A DNA stretch of 64,000 bases from Serratia sp. AKBS12 (GCF_024793895.1 NZ_JANUSB010000002.1:1-64000), one strand, 5' to 3'. Positions 9,088-16,936 are shown, counted from the first letter of the stretch. A program made the numbers and translations. The notes: generated by a model from the sequence alone, not told the origin.

Positions 9088-10161
9088 CTACTCTCCAGTG
9101 CGTGCCATCAGCGCGGCACCAAGCTGCTGATGCATGCGGCGCAGCAGCGTCTCGGTATCATTCCAGTCAATGCAGGCGTCGGTGACGGATACCCCGTAAC
9201 GCATATCGACACGCGGCTGCTCGGAAGACTGGTTGCCTTCATGCAGATGGCTTTCCAGCATGATGCCGGTAATAGAGCGATTACCTGCGTTGATCTGCTC
9301 CATTACCGACTCGGCAACCACCGGCTGACGGCGGTAATCTTTATTAGAATTGCCATGGCTGCAATCTATCATCAAGGACGGACGGAGTCCCGCTTCACGC
9401 ATCTGTTTTTCACAGGCCGCGACGTCTTGCGCACTGTAATTCGGCGTTTTGCCACCGCGCAGGATCACGTGGCCATCCGGGTTGCCTTGAGTTTGTAACA
9501 GGCACACTTGCCCAGCCTGATTGATACCAACGAAACGGTGCGGCATGGCAGCGGCTCGCAAGGCGTTGATGGCGGTCCCCAGGCTACCGTCGGTGCCATT
9601 TTTAAAGCCGACCGGCATCGACAGGCCGGACGCCATTTCGCGGTGGGTCTGCGATTCGGTGGTACGCGCACCGATTGCCGACCAACTGAACAGATCGCCG
9701 AGGTATTGCGGGCTGTTGGGATCCAGCGCTTCGGTGGCCAATGGCAGCCCCATGCCAACCAGATCCAGCAGCAGGCGACGCGCAATGTGCAAACCGGCTT
9801 CGACATCAAACGAGCCATCCATATACGGATCGTTGATCAGGCCTTTCCAACCGACGGTGGTTCTTGGCTTTTCAAAATAGACGCGCATAACGATATACAG
9901 CTGATCGCTCAATTCAGCCGACAGGGTTTTCAAACGACGTGCGTAATCCAGTGCCGCATCCGGATCGTGGATCGAGCATGGCCCGCATACCACCAGCAGA
10001 CGGTGATCGCGCCCTTGCAAAATATCGGCGATAGTTTTGCGGGCTGCGGCGATTTCATTTTCGTCGCTGGCGCTGAGCGGGAACTGGTTTTTCAGCTCTT
10101 CTGGCGTAATCAAAACCTGTTCTGCACTGATGTGTACGTTATTGAGCGCGTCTTTTTGCAT
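9088..10161 (-). CDS. aroF: DAHP synthase, tyrosine-sensitive isozyme AroF
   Basis: AroF condenses phosphoenolpyruvate and erythrose 4-phosphate into DAHP, the first shikimate-pathway step. The 357-residue class I enzyme is nearly collinear with E. coli AroF (MQKDALNNVHI start; GPCSIHD, KPRTTVGWKGL, DCSHGNS motifs). Tight linkage to tyrA identifies it as the tyrosine-feedback isozyme rather than AroG or AroH. A promoter resembling E. coli aroF, with a TyrR half-site, lies upstream. Confidence 0.96.
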   Translation of the reverse strand: MQKDALNNVHISAEQVLITPEELKNQFPLSASDENEIAAARKTIADILQGRDHRLLVVCGPCSIHDPDAALDYARRLKTLSAELSDQLYIVMRVYFEKPRTTVGWKGLINDPYMDGSFDVEAGLHIARRLLLDLVGMGLPLATEALDPNSPQYLGDLFSWSAIGARTTESQTHREMASGLSMPVGFKNGTDGSLGTAINALRAAAMPHRFVGINQAGQVCLLQTQGNPDGHVILRGGKTPNYSAQDVAACEKQMREAGLRPSLMIDCSHGNSNKDYRRQPVVAESVMEQINAGNRSITGIMLESHLHEGNQSSEQPRVDMRYGVSVTDACIDWNDTETLLRRMHQQLGAALMARTGE

Positions 10162-10231
10162 GATGCTGTTCCTGTCGTTTGCCGTTATGCCTGAGCGTAA
10201 GTAAATTGAACATTGAGCGTTACAGGCCTCT

Positions 10232-10286
10232 ACCTTAACACGACATGTAAAGATTTCAATCCAAAAACCGTAAATAAAAAATTACT
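10232..10286 (-). promoter_or_regulatory. aroF promoter with candidate TyrR boxes
   Basis: On the minus strand a -35 TTGAAA (10254-10259), 16-bp spacer and -10 TAAGGT (10232-10237) follow the layout I recall for the E. coli aroF promoter. A strong TyrR half-site TTTACA (10246-10251) falls inside the spacer. A second TyrR-like box, CGTAAA-N6-ATTACT (10269-10286), lies just upstream. The consensus is TGTAAA-N6-TTTACA, so the promoter call is firmer than the second operator. Confidence 0.65.
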
Positions 10287-10663
10287 GACAACCACTCACC
10301 CATGAAGACCAGAAAAAACAAACGGTGAAAAACAATAAATATCATTTAAAAACAATAAATAATAACAATAAAACCAATACAAAAATCACCATAATGCGTA
10401 AGATGTCAACTGCCTCAAACCCATAGCTGATCGTAAATATAACTTTACACAAATCAATCTTCGTCACGCAATACCGCTTTATACCTCCCCAAAATAGTTA
10501 CGCGTGAATAAACATTGCGCAACCTCATAGTTCTCCCCCGGTAATTACTGAATGATGGCACTAAACGGTTCACACCTCTTTAGGGGTAAGCCTGCGCAGA
10601 CAGGCTCCGTCACCTGCAAGGAAGGCTCATGAGCCACAGCATTTCTTTTAACAAGGGACTCTC
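10287..10663. other. A/T-rich intergenic region upstream of dcuB
   Basis: This stretch separates divergent aroF and dcuB. The first part (to about 10440) is very A/T-rich with no supported gene. A candidate FNR-dependent promoter occupies 10444-10492, leaving a leader of about 170 nt before dcuB with a small hairpin (GCCTG...CAGGC near 10590-10605). Confidence 0.6.
10444..10485 (+). promoter_or_regulatory. Candidate FNR-activated (class II) promoter of dcuB
   Basis: TTTAC-ACAA-ATCAA (10444-10457) has one perfect FNR half-site (ATCAA) and one degenerate half (consensus TTGAT-N4-ATCAA). A -10 TATACC (10480-10485) would start transcription near 10492, placing the FNR dyad centre (10450.5) at -41.5, the class II position. 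The geometry supports the call although one half-site is weak. Confidence 0.5.
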
Positions 10664-12007
10664 ATGATAACTCTGCAATTTGCCATTATTATTGTTTGCT
10701 TACTGGTCGGTACCCGCTTTGGCGGTATGGGACTGGGGTTGATCAGCGGTATCGGTTTATTCCTGCTGAGCTTTGTGTTTGGTCTACAACCCGGCAAACC
10801 ACCGGTTGATGTCATGCTGACCATACTGGCGGTCATTGGCTGTGCGTCGGTGCTGCAAACCGCCGGCGGATTGAATGTCATGATGCAATACGCCGAACGC
10901 CTGCTGCGTCGTCATCCACAGCACATCACGCTGCTGGCGCCGTTCACTACCTGGACGCTGACCTTCCTGTGTGGTACCGGCCATGTGGTATATACCATGT
11001 TCCCGATTATTGCCGATATCGCCATCAAAAAAGGCATTCGACCGGAACGGCCGATGGCCGTGTCGTCGGTTGCATCGCAAATGGCCATCACCGCTTCACC
11101 GGTTTCGGTGGCGGTGGTTTCACTGGTGTCCATCATTGCCGCCGGCCATGGCATCGGCAAGGCCTATACCCTGCTGGAGATATTGGCGATCTCCGTCCCT
11201 TCTTCACTGGTCGGCGTATTGATGGCCGCGCTGTGGAGCCTGCGCCGTGGCAAGGATTTAGACAAAGATGCCGAGTTCCAGGCGCGGATCGGCGATCCAG
11301 AGCAACGTGCCTATATCTATGGCGGTACCGAAACGCTGCTGAATCAGCGCTTCGCCAGGCAGGCCTATGCCTCTACGCTGATCTTTTTTGCGGCGATTGC
11401 CGTCGTGGTGCTACTCGGGGCATTTGCCGATTTACGGCCGTCATTTGAGGTCAAAGGGGTGCTGAAACCGCTGTCGATGAATCTGGTGATTCAGATGATG
11501 ATGCTGATCGCCGGCGCCATCATATTAATGAGCTGTAAAGTGAAGCCGGGCGACATCGCCAACGGCGCGGTGTTCAAAGCCGGCATGGTGGCCATTTTCT
11601 CGGTATTCGGCGTCGCCTGGATGAGCGATACGTTCTTTCAGGCACATATGGGTGAGTTAAAGCTGCTGCTGGAGGATGTGGTCAAAAGCCAGCCGTGGAC
11701 CTATGCCATCGTGCTGTTTCTGGTATCCAAACTGGTAAACAGCCAGGCGGCGGCGCTAGCAGCCATCGCACCGATGGGGTTGCAACTGGGGGTCGATCCC
11801 AAAATGCTGCTGGCTTTCTTCCCTGCGGCCTATGGTTATTTCGTCTTGCCAACCTATCCTAGCGACTTGGCCTGCATCGGCTTTGACCGATCCGGCACCA
11901 CGCGTATCGGTAAATTTATCATCAACCACAGTTTTATTATTCCAGGTTTGATCGGCGTGTTGTGTTCCTGCATCACCGGTTATCTGCTGGTCAGCACCTT
12001 CATGTAA
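10664..12007 (+). CDS. dcuB: Anaerobic C4-dicarboxylate transporter, DcuA/DcuB family
   Basis: An inner-membrane exchanger or importer of fumarate, malate and aspartate, usually exchanging them for succinate during fumarate respiration. The 447-residue protein follows E. coli DcuB almost end to end, with the family signatures LQPGKPPVDVML, LCGTGHVVYT, ERPMAVSS, SKLVNSQAAALAAI and LPTYPSDLA, and many hydrophobic segments. The start follows AAGGGACTCTC. It is monocistronic, with a possible FNR site upstream. DcuA has the same fold, so the choice of DcuB over DcuA is from overall similarity only. Confidence 0.88.
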   Translation: MITLQFAIIIVCLLVGTRFGGMGLGLISGIGLFLLSFVFGLQPGKPPVDVMLTILAVIGCASVLQTAGGLNVMMQYAERLLRRHPQHITLLAPFTTWTLTFLCGTGHVVYTMFPIIADIAIKKGIRPERPMAVSSVASQMAITASPVSVAVVSLVSIIAAGHGIGKAYTLLEILAISVPSSLVGVLMAALWSLRRGKDLDKDAEFQARIGDPEQRAYIYGGTETLLNQRFARQAYASTLIFFAAIAVVVLLGAFADLRPSFEVKGVLKPLSMNLVIQMMMLIAGAIILMSCKVKPGDIANGAVFKAGMVAIFSVFGVAWMSDTFFQAHMGELKLLLEDVVKSQPWTYAIVLFLVSKLVNSQAAALAAIAPMGLQLGVDPKMLLAFFPAAYGYFVLPTYPSDLACIGFDRSGTTRIGKFIINHSFIIPGLIGVLCSCITGYLLVSTFM

Positions 12008-12184
12008 TTCCCCGCGAGTGGCGGCAATGGGGCAACCGTTGTCGCCTGACGACACTTGTGCTGAAAGGCCGGGTAAAGATTAAGGATACAAAGCATTTTA
12101 TCGCGTCCAAGCCAGTAAAATCAGCAGAAGAGAAGAGAATAACTAGTAGTTAAAAATTAAAAACTTAAGCTAATCGGCGCTATT

Positions 12185-12211
12185 TTGGACGGCAGCGTGA
12201 GTCGCTATAAT
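12185..12211 (+). promoter_or_regulatory. ydiY promoter
   Basis: A perfect -10 TATAAT (12206-12211) is preceded by TTGGAC (12185-12190) with a short 15-bp spacer. It lies 44 bp before ydiY. The rest of 12008-12184 shows no gene. Confidence 0.55.
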
Positions 12212-12254
12212 GCGCCCGCTTTTACCAACCACCACTTAACAAACTGGATCCAAA

Positions 12255-13019
12255 ATGCTCTCTTCACGCGCTCGTCGCGCTATTCCGTTGTACCTAAGCT
12301 GTTTGAGTGCTTGCCTGTCTTTTTCATCCTTTGCCGACAATACGCTGTTTACCGCGATGGACGATCCGGCCACGGCAAAAAAACCGTTTGAAGGTAATAT
12401 TCAGGCCGGTTATAACGCGCAGTCCGGCAACTCGGAAAGCTCCACCCTGCTTGCCAATACGTCACTGACCTGGTTTAACACCGTCAGCGCATACAGCCTG
12501 TGGGGATCCGCCACCAATACCACGTCATCCAATGTGCGTTCCTCTGAGAAATATCAGGCCGGTGGCCGCACGCGTTACAACATGACCGAGCGTAACTATT
12601 TGTTTGGACAGGCAAGTTGGTTGAACGATCGCTTCGCTGGTTATGATTCACGCTCGACGCTGACCGGAGGCTATGGTCGTCAAATCTTCAACGATCCGAT
12701 TCACGATCTGCGCGTCGAGTTTGGCCCTGGTGTGCGCCATGATGAATATCACGACGGTGGCCGCACCACCAAAGCACTGGCTTATGGTGCTGCCAACTAT
12801 TCCTACCAGTTGACGGACAACACCAAGTTCACCGAAGGTTTCTCCGCGTTGGCAAACGAAGACATTACCTTGAACTCCGAAACTGCACTGAACGTGGCCA
12901 TTAATGACCGGTTCTCGTTGCGCCTGGCCTATACCGTGACCTACAACAGTGAACCGCCGGCTTCTGCACCGAAAAACACCGATACCACAACCTCGGTAAC
13001 GCTGGTTTACGGCCTGTAA
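12255..13019 (+). CDS. ydiY: YdiY family outer-membrane protein (DUF481)
   Basis: This 254-residue protein has a signal peptide (about 1-27, ending at ASFADN-like SSFADN) and a DUF481 beta-barrel-like body rich in alternating aromatic and polar residues, ending in an aromatic-containing strand (VTLVYGL). It matches E. coli YdiY (252 residues) in many segments: MDDPA.AKKPFEGN, YGRQ, LNSE.ALNVAIN, NSEPP.SAP. Its function is not established; acid-inducible expression has been reported for YdiY. It is flanked downstream by the phage-derived island. Confidence 0.88.
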   Translation: MLSSRARRAIPLYLSCLSACLSFSSFADNTLFTAMDDPATAKKPFEGNIQAGYNAQSGNSESSTLLANTSLTWFNTVSAYSLWGSATNTTSSNVRSSEKYQAGGRTRYNMTERNYLFGQASWLNDRFAGYDSRSTLTGGYGRQIFNDPIHDLRVEFGPGVRHDEYHDGGRTTKALAYGAANYSYQLTDNTKFTEGFSALANEDITLNSETALNVAINDRFSLRLAYTVTYNSEPPASAPKNTDTTTSVTLVYGL

Positions 13020-13058
13020 GCACGCTATAGCAACGGCCTGCCGACCATCATCGCGCCT

Positions 13059-13112
13059 CCCCACCGAACACCCGACGACGTCAAACTCAGTGGGCAAACG
13101 GTGGGTTTTTTA
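13059..13112 (+). terminator. Possible ydiY terminator
   Basis: CCCACCG (13059-13066) can pair with CGGTGGG (13099-13105), which is followed by TTTTTT. The loop is long (over 30 nt), so this is tentative. It overlaps the end of the convergent CI-like gene. Confidence 0.4.
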
Positions 13113-13979
13113 TGCCTGTTGTGCCAGCGTCAACCAGACCATTCCCAACGCTTTCAAGGCGTCGGTGGAACATTGAAAATCAGCGTTTCCACCGCTGACC
13201 TGTAGCTGATTGCCTGGTAGACGCGCAATATCATACACATCTATATTGCCATCAATGTCGATCAGCCAACGTCCATTAGCGATATGCGTAATAGCCAGAT
13301 CTACCAGCCATGCGGTACGCCCACCGTCAACGTAAGCCGGGTGCAAAACGCGAGTGGGGATCAAGGCCGGATCGGCCAACCACTCCCCCGCAGGCTGCAA
13401 TTGCCCTGCCAGCAATTGATATTGTGGCAAGGCACGAGCACGACTGGTGGCAGGTGCCGCCGGCGTGGCCGCGCTGTGCATATTGCCTTCGCCAGTCGCC
13501 AGCCATAACAGCGGTACCCCGGTATCCAACGCACAGGTCACCACGATATCGCCAGGAAAATAGTCACGCCGCACCCAGGTACTCATGGTGCCGGAGGAGA
13601 TACCCAGCAGATCGCCCAACTCTTTTTGCAGACTGAATCCGTACGCATCCAGAATCCGCCGCAGCACCCCCTTACCACCAGACGCCAGCACCCGTTCATA
13701 CAACGCTTTGCCACGTACCGCCGGCAAGACTTTCTCTCGAGGCTGCTGCTTTGCTTTCTCGCCGGTCATCAGCCAGGCCAGATCGGCCCCGGTGGTCAGC
13801 GCACAATTGATAATCACCTGCCCCGGCACGCTGCCCCGTTGCAACCAACTGCTGATATTGTTGGGCGCGATGCCCAAGGTATCGCTCAGCTCTTTTTGTG
13901 TGGCTACGCCATAAGAAGAAAGGATTCTTTCAATCACTGCGCCGACGTCGGCGTTGTCATTCACAGTTTCTTCACGCAT
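13110..13979 (-). CDS. 186-type CI repressor homologue with two tandem DNA-binding domains
   Basis: The 289-residue protein contains two copies of the Phage_CI_repr helix-turn-helix domain, about 13-74 and 104-164. They share the pattern (L/I)(L/D)xYG(V/F)xxQKEL(S/G)DxLGI, VPG/FPGD, CAL(T/D)TG and LxWLxTGE. The C-terminal part (about 185-285, with WLVDLAITHIANGRWLIDID and RLPGNQLQV) resembles the oligomerisation domain of 186 CI-type repressors, which are about 190 residues with one DNA-binding domain. The start at 13979 is chosen because GGGGAAG precedes it; an upstream ATG at 13994 lacks a ribosome-binding site. A role as repressor of the neighbouring ogr or SOS genes is inferred. Confidence 0.75.
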   Translation of the reverse strand: MREETVNDNADVGAVIERILSSYGVATQKELSDTLGIAPNNISSWLQRGSVPGQVIINCALTTGADLAWLMTGEKAKQQPREKVLPAVRGKALYERVLASGGKGVLRRILDAYGFSLQKELGDLLGISSGTMSTWVRRDYFPGDIVVTCALDTGVPLLWLATGEGNMHSAATPAAPATSRARALPQYQLLAGQLQPAGEWLADPALIPTRVLHPAYVDGGRTAWLVDLAITHIANGRWLIDIDGNIDVYDIARLPGNQLQVSGGNADFQCSTDALKALGMVWLTLAQQA

Positions 13980-14359
13980 AACTTCCCCGGTCATAAAATA
14001 ATGTTGCTTTTACACATCGTCGTTGGCGAATCGCAAGCGCACAGCCGCGACAACCTGTATTGCCTGGCGTGGCTTTCGCCTATCATTAGATTATGCGGCA
14101 TGAACCATGAAAATACAAACAACCAGCGCGCAAAAGCAAGTTATGAAATCAAAAAGCGACTCCTGTCTTCATCAATTATCTCTCCTGCAGCCAGCAACGG
14201 TACTTTTTACCTTATCGCCCCAACCGCTGACGCTTTCTCTCCCCGGAGGTTTATCGGTGGCTTAGCGGTTTCAACAAGATAGTTCTCTTATTAAACATCC
14301 AGCAATTTTACACGGCAAATGACGCTACCACCCATTGACGGGTTTAGCATTTTGCATAA
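13980..14359. other. Intergenic region between the CI-like gene and the SOS-controlled gene
   Basis: No gene is supported here. A 60-codon frame at 14100-14282 has no ribosome-binding site and no recognisable features. The segment GTTTATCGG (14249-14257) is shared with the arms of the inverted repeat before ogr, and TTGCTTTT (14004-14011, directly upstream of the CI-like start) also occurs within the ogr operator; both are too short to be decisive. Confidence 0.5.
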
Positions 14360-14379
14360 TACTGTATAAATAAACAGTA
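14360..14379 (+). promoter_or_regulatory. LexA (SOS) box
   Basis: TACTGTATAAATAAACAGTA has perfect CTGT-N8-ACAG half-sites and differs little from the consensus TACTGTATATATATACAGTA. It overlaps the only plausible promoter (TTGCAT at 14352-14357, -10 within or just after the box) and ends 22 bp before the GTG start of the 64-codon gene. Confidence 0.9.
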
Positions 14380-14401
14380 TATTACAGAGAGGGCAAAAAC
14401 A

Positions 14402-14596
14402 GTGGAAACCGTGGATAAACAACAACTAACACTGTCGCGCATCCAGTTTATCGCAGATGTATCCCAGGCGGCACAATGCAGCACCTCTGAGTTTTTGATC
14501 GCCATGTCGCTGATTTCAGATCTGGCCAGTCAGGTGCTGCCGGACAATGATTATCAAGAAATATTTTACTCTGCCGACCGCCACGGCGATCGCTAA
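14402..14596 (+). CDS. Small SOS-controlled protein of unknown function
   Basis: A 64-residue acidic, probably helical protein with a GTG start preceded by AGAGAGGG at 8-nt spacing. I do not recognise it. It lies between a LexA box and a strong terminator, so it forms an independent DNA-damage-induced transcript. In phage 186 the LexA-controlled Tum protein inactivates CI. By position this protein could play that anti-repressor part towards the adjacent CI-like repressor, but no similarity to Tum or DinI is visible. It has no signal peptide or membrane segment. Confidence 0.7.
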   Translation: METVDKQQLTLSRIQFIADVSQAAQCSTSEFLIAMSLISDLASQVLPDNDYQEIFYSADRHGDR

Positions 14597-14628
14597 CGCG
14601 TTTGACGCCGCGTGGTATTGCATTTTAG

Positions 14629-14656
14629 ACACCCGCTGGCGCGGGTGTTTTTATTT
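14629..14656 (+). terminator. Terminator after the SOS-controlled gene
   Basis: ACACCCGC-TGGC-GCGGGTGT followed by TTTTATTT is a perfect stem with U tract, 33 bp after the stop. It separates the LexA-controlled transcript from the holin gene. Confidence 0.92.
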
Positions 14657-14676
14657 GTCACCAATGCAACCACTAC

Positions 14677-14702
14677 GGGTTGTGCCAGCGTATCCACAAC
14701 CC
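14677..14702 (+). promoter_or_regulatory. Ogr-type activator site upstream of the holin gene
   Basis: GGGTTGTG-N10-CACAACCC is a perfect 8-bp-arm dyad and contains TGT-N12-ACA (14681-14698), the element bound by Ogr/Delta/NucC proteins at about -55 of P2-like late promoters. The dyad centre at 14689.5 predicts a start near 14744, about 110 bp before the holin gene. The corresponding -10 (near CACTGT, 14735-14740) is weak, as is usual for such activator-dependent promoters. Confidence 0.7.
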
Positions 14703-14852
14703 GCAATGATTGCTGGCAGCATTTGGCAACAGGACACTGTGCCTAACCGGGCTCGAGGAACGAGGACCCATTCTGTCATACGGTTAGCCGGTTGAGATGC
14801 CGGTGGCGACCGCCGCTGCCAAGCGGAACTCGTATAAAGGTAGGACTACGCA

Positions 14853-15071
14853 ATGGAAAAATTTACTTCAACGCTTTCTTATTTTATAGCCGCCTGTCTG
14901 GCGTGGTTTGGACGGCATTCGCCTGAAGATATCGCGGTATTGGTAGGAGCTGCCGTGGGTGTCGGTACCTTTGCCGTGAACTGGTACTATCGCCGCAAAA
15001 GTTATCATTTACTACGCTCACTCAAGAAAAGCGGCCTGAAACGCCGGCTGTATGATGAACTCGATAGCTAA
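14853..15071 (+). CDS. Phage-type holin, orphan
   Basis: The 72-residue protein has two hydrophobic segments (about 8-22 and 28-46), a short linker with charged residues and a basic cytosolic tail (YYRRKSYHLL...KKSGLKRRL), the class II holin pattern of P2-like phages and of S. marcescens NucE/RegA. Start supported by AAGGTAGGA. No lysozyme/endolysin gene follows, unlike nucE-nucD-nucC. Alone it could form membrane lesions or assist release of an SOS-induced product made elsewhere. The Ogr-type site upstream suggests activation by the neighbouring Ogr homologue. Confidence 0.75.
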   Translation: MEKFTSTLSYFIAACLAWFGRHSPEDIAVLVGAAVGVGTFAVNWYYRRKSYHLLRSLKKSGLKRRLYDELDS

Positions 15072-15229
15072 ACCGCAACGTGGCCTATCGTGCCGACTGG
15101 CGTTCACCGTGGCTGACTTCCCCCGCTTAAGTATCGAATGCCCTTGCTTGTTTCTCTGCCGTTTCGCTGCTTGTCCTTGGCGTTAACTACAGCAATCCAT
15201 CAACCAGTATTTACACAAAACAAATGACC

Positions 15230-15283
15230 CCGATAAACTTGCAAATTTAATCTTGCTTTTGCAAGTTTATCGGCTAGTATAAT
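15230..15283 (+). promoter_or_regulatory. ogr promoter covered by a 16-bp perfect inverted repeat
   Basis: CCGATAAACTTGCAAA (15230-15245) and its exact reverse complement TTTGCAAGTTTATCGG (15258-15273) are separated by 12 nt. A perfect -10 TATAAT follows at 15278-15283. The repeat covers -60 to -17 relative to the expected start near 15290, so a bound protein would block the -35 region. No U tract follows, which argues against a terminator. The local CI-like repressor is the obvious candidate ligand. Confidence 0.75.
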
Positions 15284-15319
15284 CACAATACGTAAGGCAA
15301 ACCACAAGAGGATCCGATC

Positions 15320-15538
15320 ATGATGCACTGTCCACTATGCGGTAGCGTGGCCCATACCCGTTCCAGCCGCTACCTCAGCGAATCGACCAAAGAACGTTAT
15401 CACCAATGCCAGAACATTAATTGCAGCTGTACCTTTGCCACGCACGAGTCGGTGGCGCGTGTAATCGTAAAGCCGGGTGATATCATCCCCGCCAAGCCAC
15501 ATGCAGAGAAGAGAACGCAGCGCGCGGCCGCGCTGTAG
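15320..15538 (+). CDS. ogr: Ogr/Delta-type zinc-finger transcription activator
   Basis: The 72-residue protein is clearly of the P2 Ogr family: CPLC near the N terminus (Cys4, Cys7), SRY, TKERYHQCQNINCSCTF with CQNINC (Cys30, Cys35) completing a C-X2-C...C-X4-C zinc site, then IVKPG. P2 Ogr activates late promoters through the RNA polymerase alpha subunit at TGT-N12-ACA sites. The S. marcescens homologue NucC/RegC activates extracellular nuclease and bacteriocin 28b genes. RBS AGAGG precedes the start. No structural phage genes are adjacent, so targets are probably the holin here plus genes elsewhere. Confidence 0.93.
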   Translation: MMHCPLCGSVAHTRSSRYLSESTKERYHQCQNINCSCTFATHESVARVIVKPGDIIPAKPHAEKRTQRAAAL

Positions 15539-15706
15539 TGAAGTCAGGCGACGTTGCGATCTCTCGGCTCGAACACCGCCGAACCGCTGGCCCAACGCGT
15601 GTTTTGCCGATTATCAACGGCGTTACTGGTTGAATCATCGCCGCAGCCAAACAGGCAAGGCAGTCCATAGGGCGAGTTGTACTGAAACAAATACCAGGTA
15701 TAAATA

Positions 15707-15741
15707 TAAAAAAGGGGCTTACCATCACGGCAAGCCCCTTA
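15707..15741 (-). terminator. rplS operon terminator
   Basis: On the minus strand AAGGGGCTTGCC-GTGAT-GGTAAGCCCCTTTTTT lies 37 bp after the rplS stop. The stem also has an A/T tract for the opposite direction and may stop transcripts from ogr. The remainder of 15539-15706 shows no gene. Confidence 0.92.
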
Positions 15742-15777
15742 TGACTATTAACTTTTGGATGCAGCGTTAGCTGTATC

Positions 15778-16140
<363 letters not shown>

Positions 16141-16180
16141 CTAGGTAAACTGATATATCGGCTACGTCTTAGACGCTGCC

Positions 16181-16936
16181 TTAATAGTCCTGTTGCTCCG
16201 CGCGATGTTCCCGTTGGAACTCCGCCAGCAACACCTCTTGCTCGTCAGTCAGAGCTAGGCTTTCTAGAAGTTCAGGTCTTCTAAGCCAGGTACGGCCCAG
16301 CGACTGCTTTAAGCGCCAGCGACGTATCTCGGCATGGTTGCCCGACAGCAGAACCGGCGGTACTTCCATCCCTTCCAACACCTCAGGCCGGGTATAATGC
16401 GGACAATCCAGCAATCCATCGACGAAAGAGTCTTCTTCCGCAGAGGCCTGATGTCCCAGCACGCCCGGTATGAAACGGGCCACTGAATCAATCAGGGTCA
16501 TTGCCGGCAGTTCCCCGCCGCTGAGAACGTAATCGCCGATTGACCATTCTTCGTCAATTTCGGTTTGGATCACGCGCTCATCGATCCCTTCGTAACGACC
16601 ACACACCAGAATCATCTTCTGATTGGTCGCCAGTTCGCAAACGCCGGTTTGATCCAGCTTGCGCCCCTGAGGTGACAGATAAATCACCTTTGCTCCCTCG
16701 CCTGCCGCTGCTTTCGCAGCTGAAATGGCTTCCCGTAATGGTTGCACCATCATCAGCATTCCCGGGCCGCCGCCATAAGGGCGATCGTCCACGGTACGAT
16801 GCCGGTCGTAGGTGAAGTCACGAGGACTCCAGCACTGCACGCTCAGCAGGCCATTTTTTACTGCCCGGCCAGTCACCCCGTAATCGGTGATTGCACGAAA
16901 CATCTCTGGAAACAGGCTTACAATACCAATGAACAC
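16181..16936 (-). CDS. trmD: tRNA (guanine-37-N1)-methyltransferase TrmD
   Basis: TrmD methylates G37 next to the anticodon and prevents +1 frameshifting. The 251-residue SPOUT-family enzyme shows [34 protein letters not shown] and the trefoil-knot region [14 protein letters not shown], in the order of E. coli TrmD. The start codon is GTG ([13 protein letters not shown]). It lies between rimM and rplS. Confidence 0.97.
   Translation of the reverse strand: MFIGIVSLFPEMFRAITDYGVTGRAVKNGLLSVQCWSPRDFTYDRHRTVDDRPYGGGPGMLMMVQPLREAISAAKAAAGEGAKVIYLSPQGRKLDQTGVCELATNQKMILVCGRYEGIDERVIQTEIDEEWSIGDYVLSGGELPAMTLIDSVARFIPGVLGHQASAEEDSFVDGLLDCPHYTRPEVLEGMEVPPVLLSGNHAEIRRWRLKQSLGRTWLRRPELLESLALTDEQEVLLAEFQREHRAEQQDY

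Noticed and set aside
7963-9498. Long open frame opposite tyrA and aroF
   Set aside because: It lies antisense to two confidently identified genes, has no family features and reflects their codon composition.
13979-13994. Upstream ATG of the CI-like gene as start
   Set aside because: No ribosome-binding sequence precedes it, whereas GGGGAAG precedes the ATG at 13979.
14100-14282. 60-codon frame between the CI-like gene and the LexA box
   Set aside because: No ribosome-binding site, low-complexity Ser/Ala-rich translation and no promoter; kept as intergenic.
15138-15227. 29-codon frame between holin and ogr, considered as a lysozyme remnant
   Set aside because: No ribosome-binding site and no similarity to the N terminus of phage lysozymes.
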